Source: an uncultured Clostridia bacterium
Lineage (GTDB): Bacteria; Bacillota; Clostridia; Christensenellales; Borkfalkiaceae
NCBI GenBank assembly: GCA_945949395.1
Contig: CAMFEK010000022.1
Location: 1-34,903, forward strand
Reading direction: 5' to 3'
Length of the DNA: 34,903 nt
Shown here piece after piece: positions 18,384 through 26,612 of the stretch (position 1 is its first letter; each line of letters starts with the position of its first letter). A program made the position numbers and the translations under genes. The notes under the pieces are model-generated. The model was not told the DNA's origin. It saw only the letters and a program-made list of their open reading frames with translations, and ran no database searches.

Positions 18384-20384
18384 ATGGCAAAAATCAATTT
18401 ATTGACAGAACAGACGTATAACAGAATAGCCGCGGGAGAGGTCATCGACAGACCGTATTCCGTCGTCAAAGAACTTGTAGAAAATTCTATTGACGCGGGC
18501 GCGACGCAGATCGAGATCTATGTAGAACAGGGCGGAAAAAGCCTGATTCGCGTCGTAGATAACGGGGGCGGTATCGAGCGCGACGATTTGAAATCGGCGT
18601 ACCTTCCGCATGCGACGAGCAAGATTTCTACCGCCAAAGATTTGGAAAACATTCAAACGCTCGGATTCCGCGGGGAGGCGATAGCCTCTATTGCGGCGAT
18701 ATCGCAAATGACGATAACGTCGCGCGTAGAGGGAGAAAACTGTTATCGGCTTTCCTGTAACGGCGGAAAGATGGGAATCGTCGAAGAATCCGCAGGGGGG
18801 AAAGGAACGGAGATTTCCGTAGAAAACCTATTTTTTAACACCCCCGTGCGATTAAAATTTCTAAAGAGTGATAAAGCGGAAGAAGCAGACATCACTTCCT
18901 TTGTCTCCCGTTTTATTTTGGACCGTCCCGATATTGCGTTCAAATATTATTTGAACAAAAAACTATCATTACAATCGTATGGAACGAATGAAGAAGAAGC
19001 ACTCGTATGCGTTTACGGTTCTCAAATCGTAAGCAATTGTTTTAAGATAGACGCCGAAAAACACGGTATTCGTATTCGCGGTTATATCGGGAACCAAAAT
19101 TTCTTTAAGCCGAATAAGAGTTATCAGAGCGTATTTTTGAACGGGCGGTACGTCGTCAATCCGACGATTTCCGCGGCAGTCTCCAACGCATACGCAAGTT
19201 ATGCGATGAAACGGCAGTACCCGTTTTACGTTCTCTATATCGAAGTTCCCACGGAGATCGTGGACGTAAACGTGCATCCGAATAAAGCCGACGTGCGTTT
19301 TGCGGACAATCAAATCATATACGGTTGTATCTATACGGTCATTTCCGCCGTACTTGACGGAAACAGCAAGGCGCTTGATTACGTAGTATCCGCCAAGCGT
19401 ATGCCGCAGATTCAGTCAACCTTCGCAAAGCAGGAGACGATTCCCTCGGTAAATCCGTACTATTCAAATGATACAAAAGAAAAGTCTGTAATCCCGAAAA
19501 ATACGGAAGAGGGGAGTCAAGAAAAAATACCCGTTGCAACCTATTCCTACGAAGACGCAAAAAAAGATCTGGCATTTCAAAAGGAAGATCATGCGAAAAA
19601 AACAGCTCTTCCTTTTGAGAAAAAGCAAAGCGATGATAAGGAGTGGAAGATTCCTGCCGTTTTGAAAGAGGAAAATCACGACTGCAGTACGTTCACCGTT
19701 CATGCGCCCGCCGAGGAACCCGTGCAACAAACGGATACTTTTTCCGAAAACAAAAAGTTTTTGCAGGAGTTGGAAAAGACAAAATCCGTCAAGCAAAATC
19801 GGATCGATCCGTCCGCATTCGTCTTGAAGGGAAATCTTTTCAACACCTACTTATTGTACGAAAACAGGGACGAGGTATATCTCATCGACCAGCATGCGGC
19901 GCATGAACGTCTGATCTATGACCGCTTAAAAGCGCAAATGCAAAGCAGAAGTATTATCCGTCAACCTCTTTTATTGCCGTATGTACTGGACGTAAACGCG
20001 TTTGAAAGCGTTTTCCTCTCCGATCAGTTGGACGTCATACGCGATATCGGGTTTGACATCGATCCCTTCGGCAATAACTGTTTTAAGGTTTCTGCCGTGC
20101 CCGTCGATTTGATGGATATCGATCTGAAGGAATTTTTTGACGATATTCTAAATGATATTTCAGGCTTAAAGGGTATCAAATTAGATTCGCTCTTAAAGGA
20201 TAAACTTGCCATGAAGGCGTGCAAAGCGGCAATCAAGGGCGGAATGACTTTGACAAAGGAAGAAACGGATGCCTTATTCGCCATGATGGACGGAGATCTC
20301 GGCTTAAAATGCCCTCACGGTAGACCTGTCGTGGTAAAGCTTACAAAATATGAAATCGAAAAGATGTTTAAGAGGATCGTGTGA
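18384..20384 (+). CDS. mutL: DNA mismatch repair protein MutL
   Basis: GHL-family ATPase linking MutS to strand removal. 666 residues. N-terminal ATPase motifs: IAAGEVIDRPYSVVKELVENSIDAGA, VDNGGGI, HATSKI, TLGFRGEAIASI. A low-complexity charged linker runs from about residue 350 to 460. The C-terminal dimerisation/endonuclease domain contains DQHAAHERLIYD and CPHGRPVVVKL. The endonuclease motif is normally DQHA-x2-E-x4-E; here the last acidic residue is Asp, a conservative change. The CPHGRP box supports an endonuclease-type MutL, usual in bacteria without MutH. The stop overlaps the GTG start of miaA. Confidence 0.96.
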   Translation: MAKINLLTEQTYNRIAAGEVIDRPYSVVKELVENSIDAGATQIEIYVEQGGKSLIRVVDNGGGIERDDLKSAYLPHATSKISTAKDLENIQTLGFRGEAIASIAAISQMTITSRVEGENCYRLSCNGGKMGIVEESAGGKGTEISVENLFFNTPVRLKFLKSDKAEEADITSFVSRFILDRPDIAFKYYLNKKLSLQSYGTNEEEALVCVYGSQIVSNCFKIDAEKHGIRIRGYIGNQNFFKPNKSYQSVFLNGRYVVNPTISAAVSNAYASYAMKRQYPFYVLYIEVPTEIVDVNVHPNKADVRFADNQIIYGCIYTVISAVLDGNSKALDYVVSAKRMPQIQSTFAKQETIPSVNPYYSNDTKEKSVIPKNTEEGSQEKIPVATYSYEDAKKDLAFQKEDHAKKTALPFEKKQSDDKEWKIPAVLKEENHDCSTFTVHAPAEEPVQQTDTFSENKKFLQELEKTKSVKQNRIDPSAFVLKGNLFNTYLLYENRDEVYLIDQHAAHERLIYDRLKAQMQSRSIIRQPLLLPYVLDVNAFESVFLSDQLDVIRDIGFDIDPFGNNCFKVSAVPVDLMDIDLKEFFDDILNDISGLKGIKLDSLLKDKLAMKACKAAIKGGMTLTKEETDALFAMMDGDLGLKCPHGRPVVVKLTKYEIEKMFKRIV

Positions 20385-21283
20385 GAAAAATTCTTGTTAT
20401 TTGCGGCCCGACGGCGTCGGGCAAGACTGCGTTGGCGGTGGAATGCGCAAAAAAGTTGAATAGTGAGGTCATATCGGCTGATTCCATGTTGATTTACAGA
20501 GGATGCGATATCGGGAGCGCCAAACCCACCGAAGAGGAAAAAGATGGTATCATACATCATATGATCGATGTCGTAGATCCCGATCAGGAATTTTCCGTAA
20601 GCGAATACGAAGAGGCGTCTTTACCTATTCTTTACCGTTTGCTCGATGAGGGAAAGATTCCCGTCGTATGCGGCGGAACGGGGTTTTACATCAAATCTCT
20701 GCTGTATAAAAGTCAATTCGGCTGTTCGGCAAAGGACGATGCTTTGCGGGAAAAATACGAGAGACTCACAAGAGAGAAGGGCGTGGAATACGTTCATGCT
20801 ATTTTGAAGGAAATTGACCCTAAAAGCGCCGAAAAGTTACATCCTAATGATAGTAAAAGGGTAATTCGGGCAATCGAGATCTTTGAACTTACCGGAAAGA
20901 AAAAATCCGATCAGAAAGATAAAGAGATTCCGCGAGAGGATTTTTTGGCTGTCAATATCGATTACGATAGAGCGACGTTGTACGAAAGGATCAATCGCCG
21001 AGTAGATATCATGTTTCAGGACGGGCTTTTGGACGAGGTTTCCGCTCTGAAAAATCGTGGGATTACGGACGAGAATCAATGTATGCAGGGAATCGGTTAT
21101 AAGGAAGTATATTACGGTTTGAACAACGGACTTTCGGTCGACGTAATCAAGGATCAAATCAAACAGAATACGAGAAATTATGCAAAGAGGCAGATAACGT
21201 TTTTCAAGAGATTGCAAAATTCAGTTTTCTTGCCTCCCGCAACGGCTAAAGAAAACGCAGAGAGGATTATGGAATTATTATGA
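20381..21283 (+). CDS. miaA: tRNA dimethylallyltransferase (MiaA)
   Basis: Transfers dimethylallyl to A37 of tRNAs, making the substrate of MiaB from the same operon. 300 residues. GPTASGKTALAVECAKKL is the P-loop; ISADSMLIYRGCDIGSAKPT and VGGTGFYI-like VCGGTGFYIKSLL are family boxes; QGIGYKEV and NTRNYAKRQITFFKR close the protein. It starts with GTG overlapping the mutL stop, with AAGAGGAT in front as ribosome binding site. Its stop overlaps the next ATG. The hfq gene that often follows miaA is absent here. Confidence 0.96.
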   Translation: MRKILVICGPTASGKTALAVECAKKLNSEVISADSMLIYRGCDIGSAKPTEEEKDGIIHHMIDVVDPDQEFSVSEYEEASLPILYRLLDEGKIPVVCGGTGFYIKSLLYKSQFGCSAKDDALREKYERLTREKGVEYVHAILKEIDPKSAEKLHPNDSKRVIRAIEIFELTGKKKSDQKDKEIPREDFLAVNIDYDRATLYERINRRVDIMFQDGLLDEVSALKNRGITDENQCMQGIGYKEVYYGLNNGLSVDVIKDQIKQNTRNYAKRQITFFKRLQNSVFLPPATAKENAERIMELL

Positions 21284-22503
21284 CGGCAGAAGAATTGATA
21301 AAGAAAAGCGAAGAAGAATTAAAAGAATATTTCATCGCGTTTGACGAGATCTCCTTTTATAACCAAAAGAAGGTATTGCGGGCATTTCAAAAAAATGCAA
21401 TCGCCTTGCGCCATTTCAACGGTTCTACGGGATACGGATACGGAGACGAGGGGCGGTTTGTTTTAGGACAAACTTTTGCCGACGCGCTCGGTGCTCAGTC
21501 CGGCATCGTTTCTCCCGCCATGCTTTCGGGCACGCACACGTTGAGCGTCGGATTATTCGGAATTTTGCGTCCCAACGACGTAATGCTTTCCGTTTCCGGA
21601 TTGCCTTACGATACGATTCGCGGTGTCTTGTTTGGCGAAGGTAACGGCTCCTTAAAGGATTTCGGCGTTCGGTATGATCAGGCGGACTTAAAAGACGATA
21701 AATTCGATTATGAAGAGATTAAAAAGAAGATTTCCGAACACAGAGAGCATTTGAAAATGGTCTACATTCAGCGCTCACGCGGTTATGAGCTTCGGGATGC
21801 GTTTACCGTTTCGGAAATCGGAGACGTGATTGCATTCGTGCGCTCCTGCGGATTTGAGGGCTGTATTTTCGTCGATAATTGTTACGGCGAGTTTGTCGAA
21901 AAACAGGAACCTTGCGACGTTGGCGCGGACGTGATGGCGGGATCTCTGATCAAAAATCCCGGTGGCGGCATTGCGCCTACGGGCGGATATATCGTAGGAA
22001 AAGAAGAGTATATCGATTTGATCGGTCGACGCCTGACGGCGCCTTCCATCGGCAATGAAGTCGGTTCTTATGCGTACGGATACAGACAGTTTTACCAAGG
22101 CTTATTTTTAGCGCCGCACACCGTGAATCAAGCGTTGAAAGGAAGTTATCTGATCGGCAAATGTATGGAGACGCTTGGCTACGAAAATTTCCCCAAACTC
22201 GACAGAATGCCTTCGGATATCACGAGAGCGATTCGCTTTGATACGGCAAAACAATTGTGCGATTTTATTCAATCCGTGCAAGACGCTTCACCCGTAGACA
22301 GTTTCGTTACGTTGGAACCGTGGGATATGCCGGGATATGACAATAAAGTCATAATGGCTGCCGGTTGTTTTGTAGAAGGTTCTTCCATTGAACTTTCCGC
22401 CGATGCGCCGATCAAAGAACCGTACACCGCATATTTTCAGGGCGGTCTCACGTACGAGCATTGTAAATACGCATTAGAATTGATTTTGAATAAACTTTTA
22501 TAA
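21280..22503 (+). CDS. COG4100 PLP-dependent protein (methionine gamma-lyase / aluminium-resistance family)
   Basis: 407 residues of the fold-type I PLP family annotated as methionine gamma-lyase or cystathionine-beta-lyase-like, related to YnbB of Bacillus. Visible: NGSTGYGYGDEGR near residue 48, SPAMLSGTHTLSVGLFGILRP (phosphate site), VDNCYGEFVE (Asp that pairs with pyridine N), and SLIKNPGGGIAPTGGYI with the Schiff-base Lys. The true substrate of the family is not well settled. It commonly sits beside miaA and hflX in Bacillota. Here hflX is separated from it by the prophage and the xer gene. Confidence 0.85.
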   Translation: MTAEELIKKSEEELKEYFIAFDEISFYNQKKVLRAFQKNAIALRHFNGSTGYGYGDEGRFVLGQTFADALGAQSGIVSPAMLSGTHTLSVGLFGILRPNDVMLSVSGLPYDTIRGVLFGEGNGSLKDFGVRYDQADLKDDKFDYEEIKKKISEHREHLKMVYIQRSRGYELRDAFTVSEIGDVIAFVRSCGFEGCIFVDNCYGEFVEKQEPCDVGADVMAGSLIKNPGGGIAPTGGYIVGKEEYIDLIGRRLTAPSIGNEVGSYAYGYRQFYQGLFLAPHTVNQALKGSYLIGKCMETLGYENFPKLDRMPSDITRAIRFDTAKQLCDFIQSVQDASPVDSFVTLEPWDMPGYDNKVIMAAGCFVEGSSIELSADAPIKEPYTAYFQGGLTYEHCKYALELILNKLL

Positions 22504-22513
22504 GATTTCTCAG

Positions 22514-22543
22514 AAAAACCGAATCATCGGTTTTTTCTTTTTT
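22514..22543 (+). terminator. Intrinsic terminator ending the mutS-mutL-miaA block
   Basis: AAAAACCGA (22514-22522), loop ATCA, TCGGTTTTT (22527-22535), running into a T-rich tail. It lies 11 bases after the last host stop codon and about 30 bases before the left att site, so it is host DNA. Confidence 0.85.
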
Positions 22544-22571
22544 AGATTCAAAAATGTTCTTTTTCCCTTCT

Positions 22572-22605
22572 ATCATTTCGTAAAATCGGTGTTTTACGAA
22601 AAATT
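22572..22605. other. Left prophage junction, dif-like Xer site (attL)
   Basis: A 10-bp perfect inverted repeat, TTTCGTAAAA (22576-22585) and TTTTACGAAA (22592-22601), around the 6-base spacer TCGGTG. This is the layout of Xer recombinase sites (two about 11-bp arms, 6-bp centre). The 13 bases GTGTTTTACGAAA (22589-22601) recur as a direct repeat at 29549-29561, bounding the prophage. The outer left arm ATCATTTCGTAAAA pairs perfectly over 14 bases only with the right arm found at 29552-29565, so the left arm is host and the right arm here is probably phage-derived. Confidence 0.8.
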
Positions 22606-22664
22606 ATAAACAGAGCCCTGCCGTTAAAAAATGCCCTATTTTGTGCGGTCAGAGTGGGAAGTCT

Positions 22665-22907
22665 TTAATATTCGTCGTCTATCGTCCCGAGGTATGGCAA
22701 ATTTTTTCGGATAGGACTTTCCCTGACGATCACACAACGTCGATTTCCGACGAAGAACCGATAAAGTTCACTATGGTCAACTACCTCACATTTTACGGCA
22801 ACGTACTTGACGACAAAGATCAGCGAGGAAAGGGAACCATCAACATTTTCCAATCTGATCTGATCCCCCGGCAAACATTCCATCAGAGTTATTCTATCTT
22901 TCATCAT
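22665..22907 (-). CDS. Small phage protein downstream of Rep, unknown (candidate ssDNA-binding protein)
   Basis: 80 residues, overlapping the end of rep by 14 bases, with a GGAGGA ribosome binding site inside rep, so it is almost certainly translated. The composition suggests an all-beta fold (GDQIRLENVDG, SLIFVVKYVAVKCEVV, YRFFVGNRRCVIV). No signal peptide or membrane span. In M13 the gene after the replication genes encodes the single-strand binding protein gpV; position and size are compatible with that role, but I see no diagnostic motif, so this is inference only. Confidence 0.75.
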   Translation of the reverse strand: MMKDRITLMECLPGDQIRLENVDGSLSSLIFVVKYVAVKCEVVDHSELYRFFVGNRRCVIVRESPIRKNLPYLGTIDDEY

Positions 22908-24060
22908 TATTGTCCTCCATGATCCTGCGCATAGATTGCCGGGAAATGTATGTGATATCCTTTGCGTGAAGCTGCGCAGTTAATATTTGATCTAGTTTCT
23001 CGATCTCCGGTATCGGGTATTCGTTGGAACGAAGAACCGCAACCAGTCGATTATAATATTTATCTGTATCCAGGTTGATCTCTTCAAAGTCGCAATGAAA
23101 GAATACCCCATAGCCCTGAATAATTCGACGATTCTGCAAAGCAAAATGAAGGTTAACAAAGTCCCGATAATTCAGATCGCCGTCCGTCTTCTTGAATAAA
23201 CCTTTTGTGGCATACTTAAATACTTGATGATACCGCCCTTTCGCGGGATCGACGATAACGGAGTAACCTTCCTTGATACCTTCCAAATTGTCACGAGTCA
23301 CCTTAATTCCATCGAACTTGAGGCGCCAGATTTTTTGCAGAAGTATTTCGAAATCAGAAAAATACCTTTGCGGGGTACCGTACGACTTCTTTCTATGCAA
23401 TACGACGTCGGGATTATCGAAGGAATAGGAATTGACGTTGTATTTCTTCCATTCAGGAAACTTCGAGAGATCATTCCGAAAAAGAAATAAACAATGGAAA
23501 TGCGGGTGAAAATCCCCCTTTTTGCTTTTTGTGATCTCCAAGGCTCTGATACAGCCGGAATAGCCGTATTTGAGAAAATCAATACCTTTTATTTTCAAGT
23601 TACCATTCAAATATCTGTTTATGTAACCGAATGAATTTTGCATCTGATCTAAAGTTATCAACAATTGATCCGAATAACAATTAGGCACGGTAAAGACGAT
23701 ATGATAGAGATGAAAGAGTTTTGAGAGTTGATCCAAAACAGGCGTATACTTAAATTCACGCTGTACCGCGTAAGCGTTCTGACAGTTATCGCAAAAACGG
23801 TTGTGACAAAAGTATGTGCGCTGTACGTCTTTAACCTTCTGATCAACGTAGTAATCAATTTGGTAGAAACGCGAACAGGAGAATACCCTATTTGCCGTGA
23901 TCTGTAAAGATTCATCCCCTATTTCGTCGGAAAGTTTTCGGTAGAGATAAGAGATATAACCGTTTTTTTCCGTTCGTCGGTCAACCTTATCAAATTGCTT
24001 GCTATTGACCTGTAAAGCCTTCTTATACTCTAATGATTTTTGATAAGTAAATAAATTCAT
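22894..24060 (-). CDS. Rolling-circle replication initiator, Rep_1 / HUH endonuclease family
   Basis: 388 residues. A cysteine cluster Cys85-x4-Cys90-x2-Cys93 (CHNRFCDNC) matches the zinc-binding start of Rep_1 proteins of pC194/pUB110-type plasmids. Motif 1 is HIVFTVPN, motif 2 is HPHFHC (His187-x-His189, metal ligands), and motif 3 is KYATK with Tyr283 as the probable nicking tyrosine. It would nick the phage double-strand origin and start single-strand synthesis, the role of gpII in M13. A hairpin-rich region lies just upstream. No good Shine-Dalgarno is seen before the ATG, so the exact start is less sure. Outside an inovirus context the same family would be called a plasmid Rep. Confidence 0.9.
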   Translation of the reverse strand: MNLFTYQKSLEYKKALQVNSKQFDKVDRRTEKNGYISYLYRKLSDEIGDESLQITANRVFSCSRFYQIDYYVDQKVKDVQRTYFCHNRFCDNCQNAYAVQREFKYTPVLDQLSKLFHLYHIVFTVPNCYSDQLLITLDQMQNSFGYINRYLNGNLKIKGIDFLKYGYSGCIRALEITKSKKGDFHPHFHCLFLFRNDLSKFPEWKKYNVNSYSFDNPDVVLHRKKSYGTPQRYFSDFEILLQKIWRLKFDGIKVTRDNLEGIKEGYSVIVDPAKGRYHQVFKYATKGLFKKTDGDLNYRDFVNLHFALQNRRIIQGYGVFFHCDFEEINLDTDKYYNRLVAVLRSNEYPIPEIEKLDQILTAQLHAKDITYISRQSMRRIMEDNNDER

Positions 24061-24098
24061 AAACGTTTCGTGAGTAGAGATGTTTCTATATGTTCAAG

Positions 24099-24218
24099 CT
24101 CCCCTTCCAGGGGCAACTGCGTTGCCCTTACAGGGGAGATATTCACAGCGTCGTCAGCCCTCTGCGGCGTTTATCCCTGCCGCTCCCATAAAGGGAGAGG
24201 CAGAGCCAAACGCCCGCA
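24099..24218. other. Hairpin-rich intergenic region upstream of rep: candidate replication origin / packaging signal
   Basis: The 164-base gap between the 143-residue membrane gene and rep is locally GC-rich and strongly structured. Hairpin 1: outer stem CTCCCCT (24099-24105) with AGGGGAG (24132-24138), inner stem GGGCAAC (24111-24117) with GTTGCCC (24121-24127). Structure 2: outer stem GGCGTTT (24166-24172) with AAACGCC (24208-24214), extended by TGC/GCA across a bulge; inner stem CTGCC-g-CTCCC (24177-24187) with GGGAG-a-GGCAG (24193-24203), loop ATAAA. M13 carries its origin and packaging hairpins in one intergenic region next to the replication gene. The same role is inferred here; no conserved nick site was recognised. 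Confidence 0.6.
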
Positions 24219-24224
24219 AAGGGG

Positions 24225-24656
24225 TCAAACGACAGTCAGACCGGTAAGATAATCGATCGGGACAAATACGCAAAGCACCTGATAGATGAGAAGTACAACT
24301 TCAATGATTTCATTAACGATAAAGGTAAGTATAAGACCTACATCTTTGAAAAAAACTTGTATAGCTTGACCGATGGATTGAAAGAACGCGCCAATATAGG
24401 CGAAAAAGTTCGTAACGTTGGACTGCTGAAGGGAGACAAGATAACCGTCAAAAGAAGCCGACCAATCAAACGTAATAAAACTTTTACGCATATTCACGAA
24501 ACAGCTTAAAAAGTCCACTTTAATTTCAGCAAAGCGATGGAAGAACAGAGTAAAGGAAAACTCATAGCCCAAAATAGAATAAATGAGCAATGAAACAAGC
24601 AGGATAGGAAAGATGATCATAAATATCTTCCCAAAAACTTTAATAATAGAACTCAT
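24225..24656 (-). CDS. Phage membrane protein, possible minor virion protein
   Basis: 143 residues. Hydrophobic spans at about residues 8-30 and 108-132, with a weaker one near 80-98. No signal peptidase site is obvious. Its ATG overlaps the stop of the adhesin gene in an ATGA, so the two are translationally coupled. In M13 the gene after gIII is gVI, a membrane protein that sits with pIII at the virion tip; position and topology suggest an equivalent. There is no sequence-level proof. Confidence 0.7.
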   Translation of the reverse strand: MSSIIKVFGKIFMIIFPILLVSLLIYSILGYEFSFTLFFHRFAEIKVDFLSCFVNMRKSFITFDWSASFDGYLVSLQQSNVTNFFAYIGAFFQSIGQAIQVFFKDVGLILTFIVNEIIEVVLLIYQVLCVFVPIDYLTGLTVV

Positions 24657-26287
24657 AGCCCAACAAACTTCCTTACGAGTAACGCAATAATTAAGACAAC
24701 GAGAATTGTCAAAAAGGTAGTCTTCAAATTAAAGCCAAAAACGTCCTCTAAAGCCGCGCCGCCTAAAAGACCGTCAATGACGTGCAGCGGGACGTCACCG
24801 ATAGATAGGAATAAATCCCTAAGTCCTCCACCTTCAGAGGCTTTAAGCATACCGTCAGCAAAACCTGCAGCATAACCATCGTTATATCCGAGACCGTACC
24901 GATCAGAACCGGAAGAGATATCAACAAAAACGGTATTTGACCAACCAGAACCGGGATCACCCATAGCACGTACGCGATAAATACCAAGTACAGAGACGGT
25001 AAAGGTCAATGATTGCGTTGTATAGGTATCTCCGGTGGTTACGTTATTTACCTCGTAAGTAATACCAGTGCCGGAAGAAGTCCATGAAAGCACTTTACCG
25101 GAAAGATTAAGAAGCGGAGAAGATGAGATTGATTCAGGTACAGAAACCGAAACAGTATTTGACCATGCAGAATCTTCCGTACTATCGCCATCACCCAACG
25201 CTTTCACCTTATAAACGCCAGATACGGACGGATAAAAATCCGTTAACATAGTTTCAGTAGCTATAGAACCCGTCGTTTCATTGTATAGCTGATAATCTCC
25301 CCCATCGTTCGTCGCTGTCCAAGATAATAGATTTTGCGAAGAATCGTAAGAAAGTACGGGAGACGCGAGCTTAGTAGGAGAAGAAGGATCAGGAGCAGAA
25401 GAGAAAGTAACAGTAACGGAGTTGGAATAAGCAGAATCAGAATATCCGGAACCTGACTTTGCAACCAGGTAAACATTGTATATACCACTTTCGGAAGGAG
25501 AAAAACCCGACACGGAAGTGGAATACTGTTTTGAGGAACCGTTCGAATTAACGACAACTGCATGATCAACAAAAGATGTTCCATCCGGATAAGACCAGGA
25601 AAGCAAATTACTTGAAGAAGAGTAAGAAAGAACGGGAGCAGTGAGCGGTATAGGGGTAGGAGATAAATCTACCGTCACAGAATTACTCCAGGAGGAGTCC
25701 TCCGTACTATCGCCATCACCTAACGCTTTGACTTTATAAACGCCTGATTCCGTAACCGTAAAGGTAGTATACATCGTTTCAGCAGCAATAACGCCCGTCG
25801 TTTCATTGTAAAGCCGATAATCTCCCCCATCGTTCGTCGCCGTCCAAGATAGTAAATTTTGCAAAGAATCATAAGAAAGAACGGGAGCAGTAAGCTGGAT
25901 CGGATCCGTCGATTGAGCCTGAACGGTAACAGAATTTGACCAAGCAGAAGTCGAATAAAAAAGATTATTCCCTACGGCTCGTACTTGAAAGGTAGTAGCA
26001 TTACTAGTCGCAGTATAAGAATATTGCATTGAAGTACCGGAATAAACGATATCTCCCGTATTGACGTTTTGAAGTTCATAGCGGACTGCATTACTAACAG
26101 AAGACCAGGACAGAATATTGGATTCGGGAATATACTCTAAGAGAGGAGCGGGAAGAGCACTAGCCCATACAGTAGCGGCAGATGCAGTCTTTCGCGGAAG
26201 TTGTAACGACACCGCAATAACAGAAAAAAACAACGCCAAAAAAGAAAAAAACGAAACAATAAACTTTTTCTTATTTGCTCTTGTCAT
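24653..26287 (-). CDS. pIII-like adsorption protein with five beta-sandwich repeats
   Basis: 544 residues. A signal peptide (basic MTRANKKKF, hydrophobic core, cut near ASAAT at about 38) leads into five Fn3-like repeats at about 46-124, 133-207, 216-294, 308-383 and 391-457, each ending in a Ser/Ala-x-SN-x-V motif (e.g. AWSNSVTV). Repeats 2 and 4 are nearly identical. Then comes YGLGYNDGYAAGFADG (464-479), seen in other Bacillota phage proteins, and a C-terminal membrane span (about 523-541) ending KFVGL. Signal, receptor-type repeats and C-terminal anchor match the plan of filamentous phage pIII. GGAGG precedes the ATG. The host receptor is unknown. Confidence 0.82.
   Translation of the reverse strand: MTRANKKKFIVSFFSFLALFFSVIAVSLQLPRKTASAATVWASALPAPLLEYIPESNILSWSSVSNAVRYELQNVNTGDIVYSGTSMQYSYTATSNATTFQVRAVGNNLFYSTSAWSNSVTVQAQSTDPIQLTAPVLSYDSLQNLLSWTATNDGGDYRLYNETTGVIAAETMYTTFTVTESGVYKVKALGDGDSTEDSSWSNSVTVDLSPTPIPLTAPVLSYSSSSNLLSWSYPDGTSFVDHAVVVNSNGSSKQYSTSVSGFSPSESGIYNVYLVAKSGSGYSDSAYSNSVTVTFSSAPDPSSPTKLASPVLSYDSSQNLLSWTATNDGGDYQLYNETTGSIATETMLTDFYPSVSGVYKVKALGDGDSTEDSAWSNTVSVSVPESISSSPLLNLSGKVLSWTSSGTGITYEVNNVTTGDTYTTQSLTFTVSVLGIYRVRAMGDPGSGWSNTVFVDISSGSDRYGLGYNDGYAAGFADGMLKASEGGGLRDLFLSIGDVPLHVIDGLLGGAALEDVFGFNLKTTFLTILVVLIIALLVRKFVGL
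25142..25357 (-). repeat. Adhesin repeat 4 (near-copy of repeat 2)
   Basis: Encodes residues about 311-382. At protein level it shares long identical blocks with repeat 2, including NLLSWTATNDGGDY, LYNETTG and GVYKVKALGDGDSTEDS. The DNA is also clearly alike, e.g. around 25190 and 25713. Differences concentrate in the stretch before GVYKV. Confidence 0.8.
25667..25882 (-). repeat. Adhesin repeat 2 (near-copy of repeat 4)
   Basis: Encodes residues about 136-207. It lies 525 bases from its partner copy, with the divergent repeat 3 between them, which points to a segmental duplication or gene conversion within the adhesin gene. Confidence 0.8.
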
Positions 26288-26612
26288 AAAAACCTCCGAT
26301 CCATTTTTGAGCCATTAAAGGGATAAACACCGTTAACTGATAGATCAACCAACCGATAACAACGACAACGCAATAACTTACGTACGAGCAAAGAGGCTGA
26401 ATAAAGTCAAAAGTTCCCACCTTCTCGATAAGATTTTGCATGGGTTCGGCAATGAAGGGAAAAGAGTAAGAAACCATGATCAAATCGAGAGAAGACAAGA
26501 TTTCTTCAGCCGAAAAACCTGCCGAATGACTGTTCACGATCGTAAAGGAAAAGAACGTGATAAAGGGCAAAGATAGGAACAAGAGTAGAAGCAGATTATT
26601 TATTTTTTTCAT
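26271..26612 (-). CDS. Small exported/membrane phage protein
   Basis: 113 residues. Basic start MKKIN and hydrophobic stretch 6-27 form a signal peptide or membrane span; a second span lies at about 78-100 (YVSYCVVVVIGWLIYQLTVFI). It overlaps the zot 3' end by 17 bases and the adhesin start by 17 bases. AAGGAGA provides a ribosome binding site. The position between assembly ATPase and adhesin suggests a minor coat or assembly protein; no family recognised. Confidence 0.75.
   Translation of the reverse strand: MKKINNLLLLLFLSLPFITFFSFTIVNSHSAGFSAEEILSSLDLIMVSYSFPFIAEPMQNLIEKVGTFDFIQPLCSYVSYCVVVVIGWLIYQLTVFIPLMAQKWIGGFYDKSK

Noticed and set aside
22634..22642. CCCTATTTT found near both prophage ends (also at 29574-29582) as the att core
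   Set aside because: Its distance from the dif-like core differs on the two sides and it has no inverted-repeat context; the GTGTTTTACGAAA repeat within Xer arms is far better.
22641..22922. 93-codon + strand ORF near the left prophage end
   Set aside because: Antisense to the 80-residue gene, which has a strong ribosome binding site and overlaps rep in operon fashion.
24653..26287. CRISPR-like array, because of repeated DNA blocks
   Set aside because: The repeats are long (about 216 bases), in a continuous reading frame, and encode Fn3-like domains; there are no short constant repeats with unique spacers.
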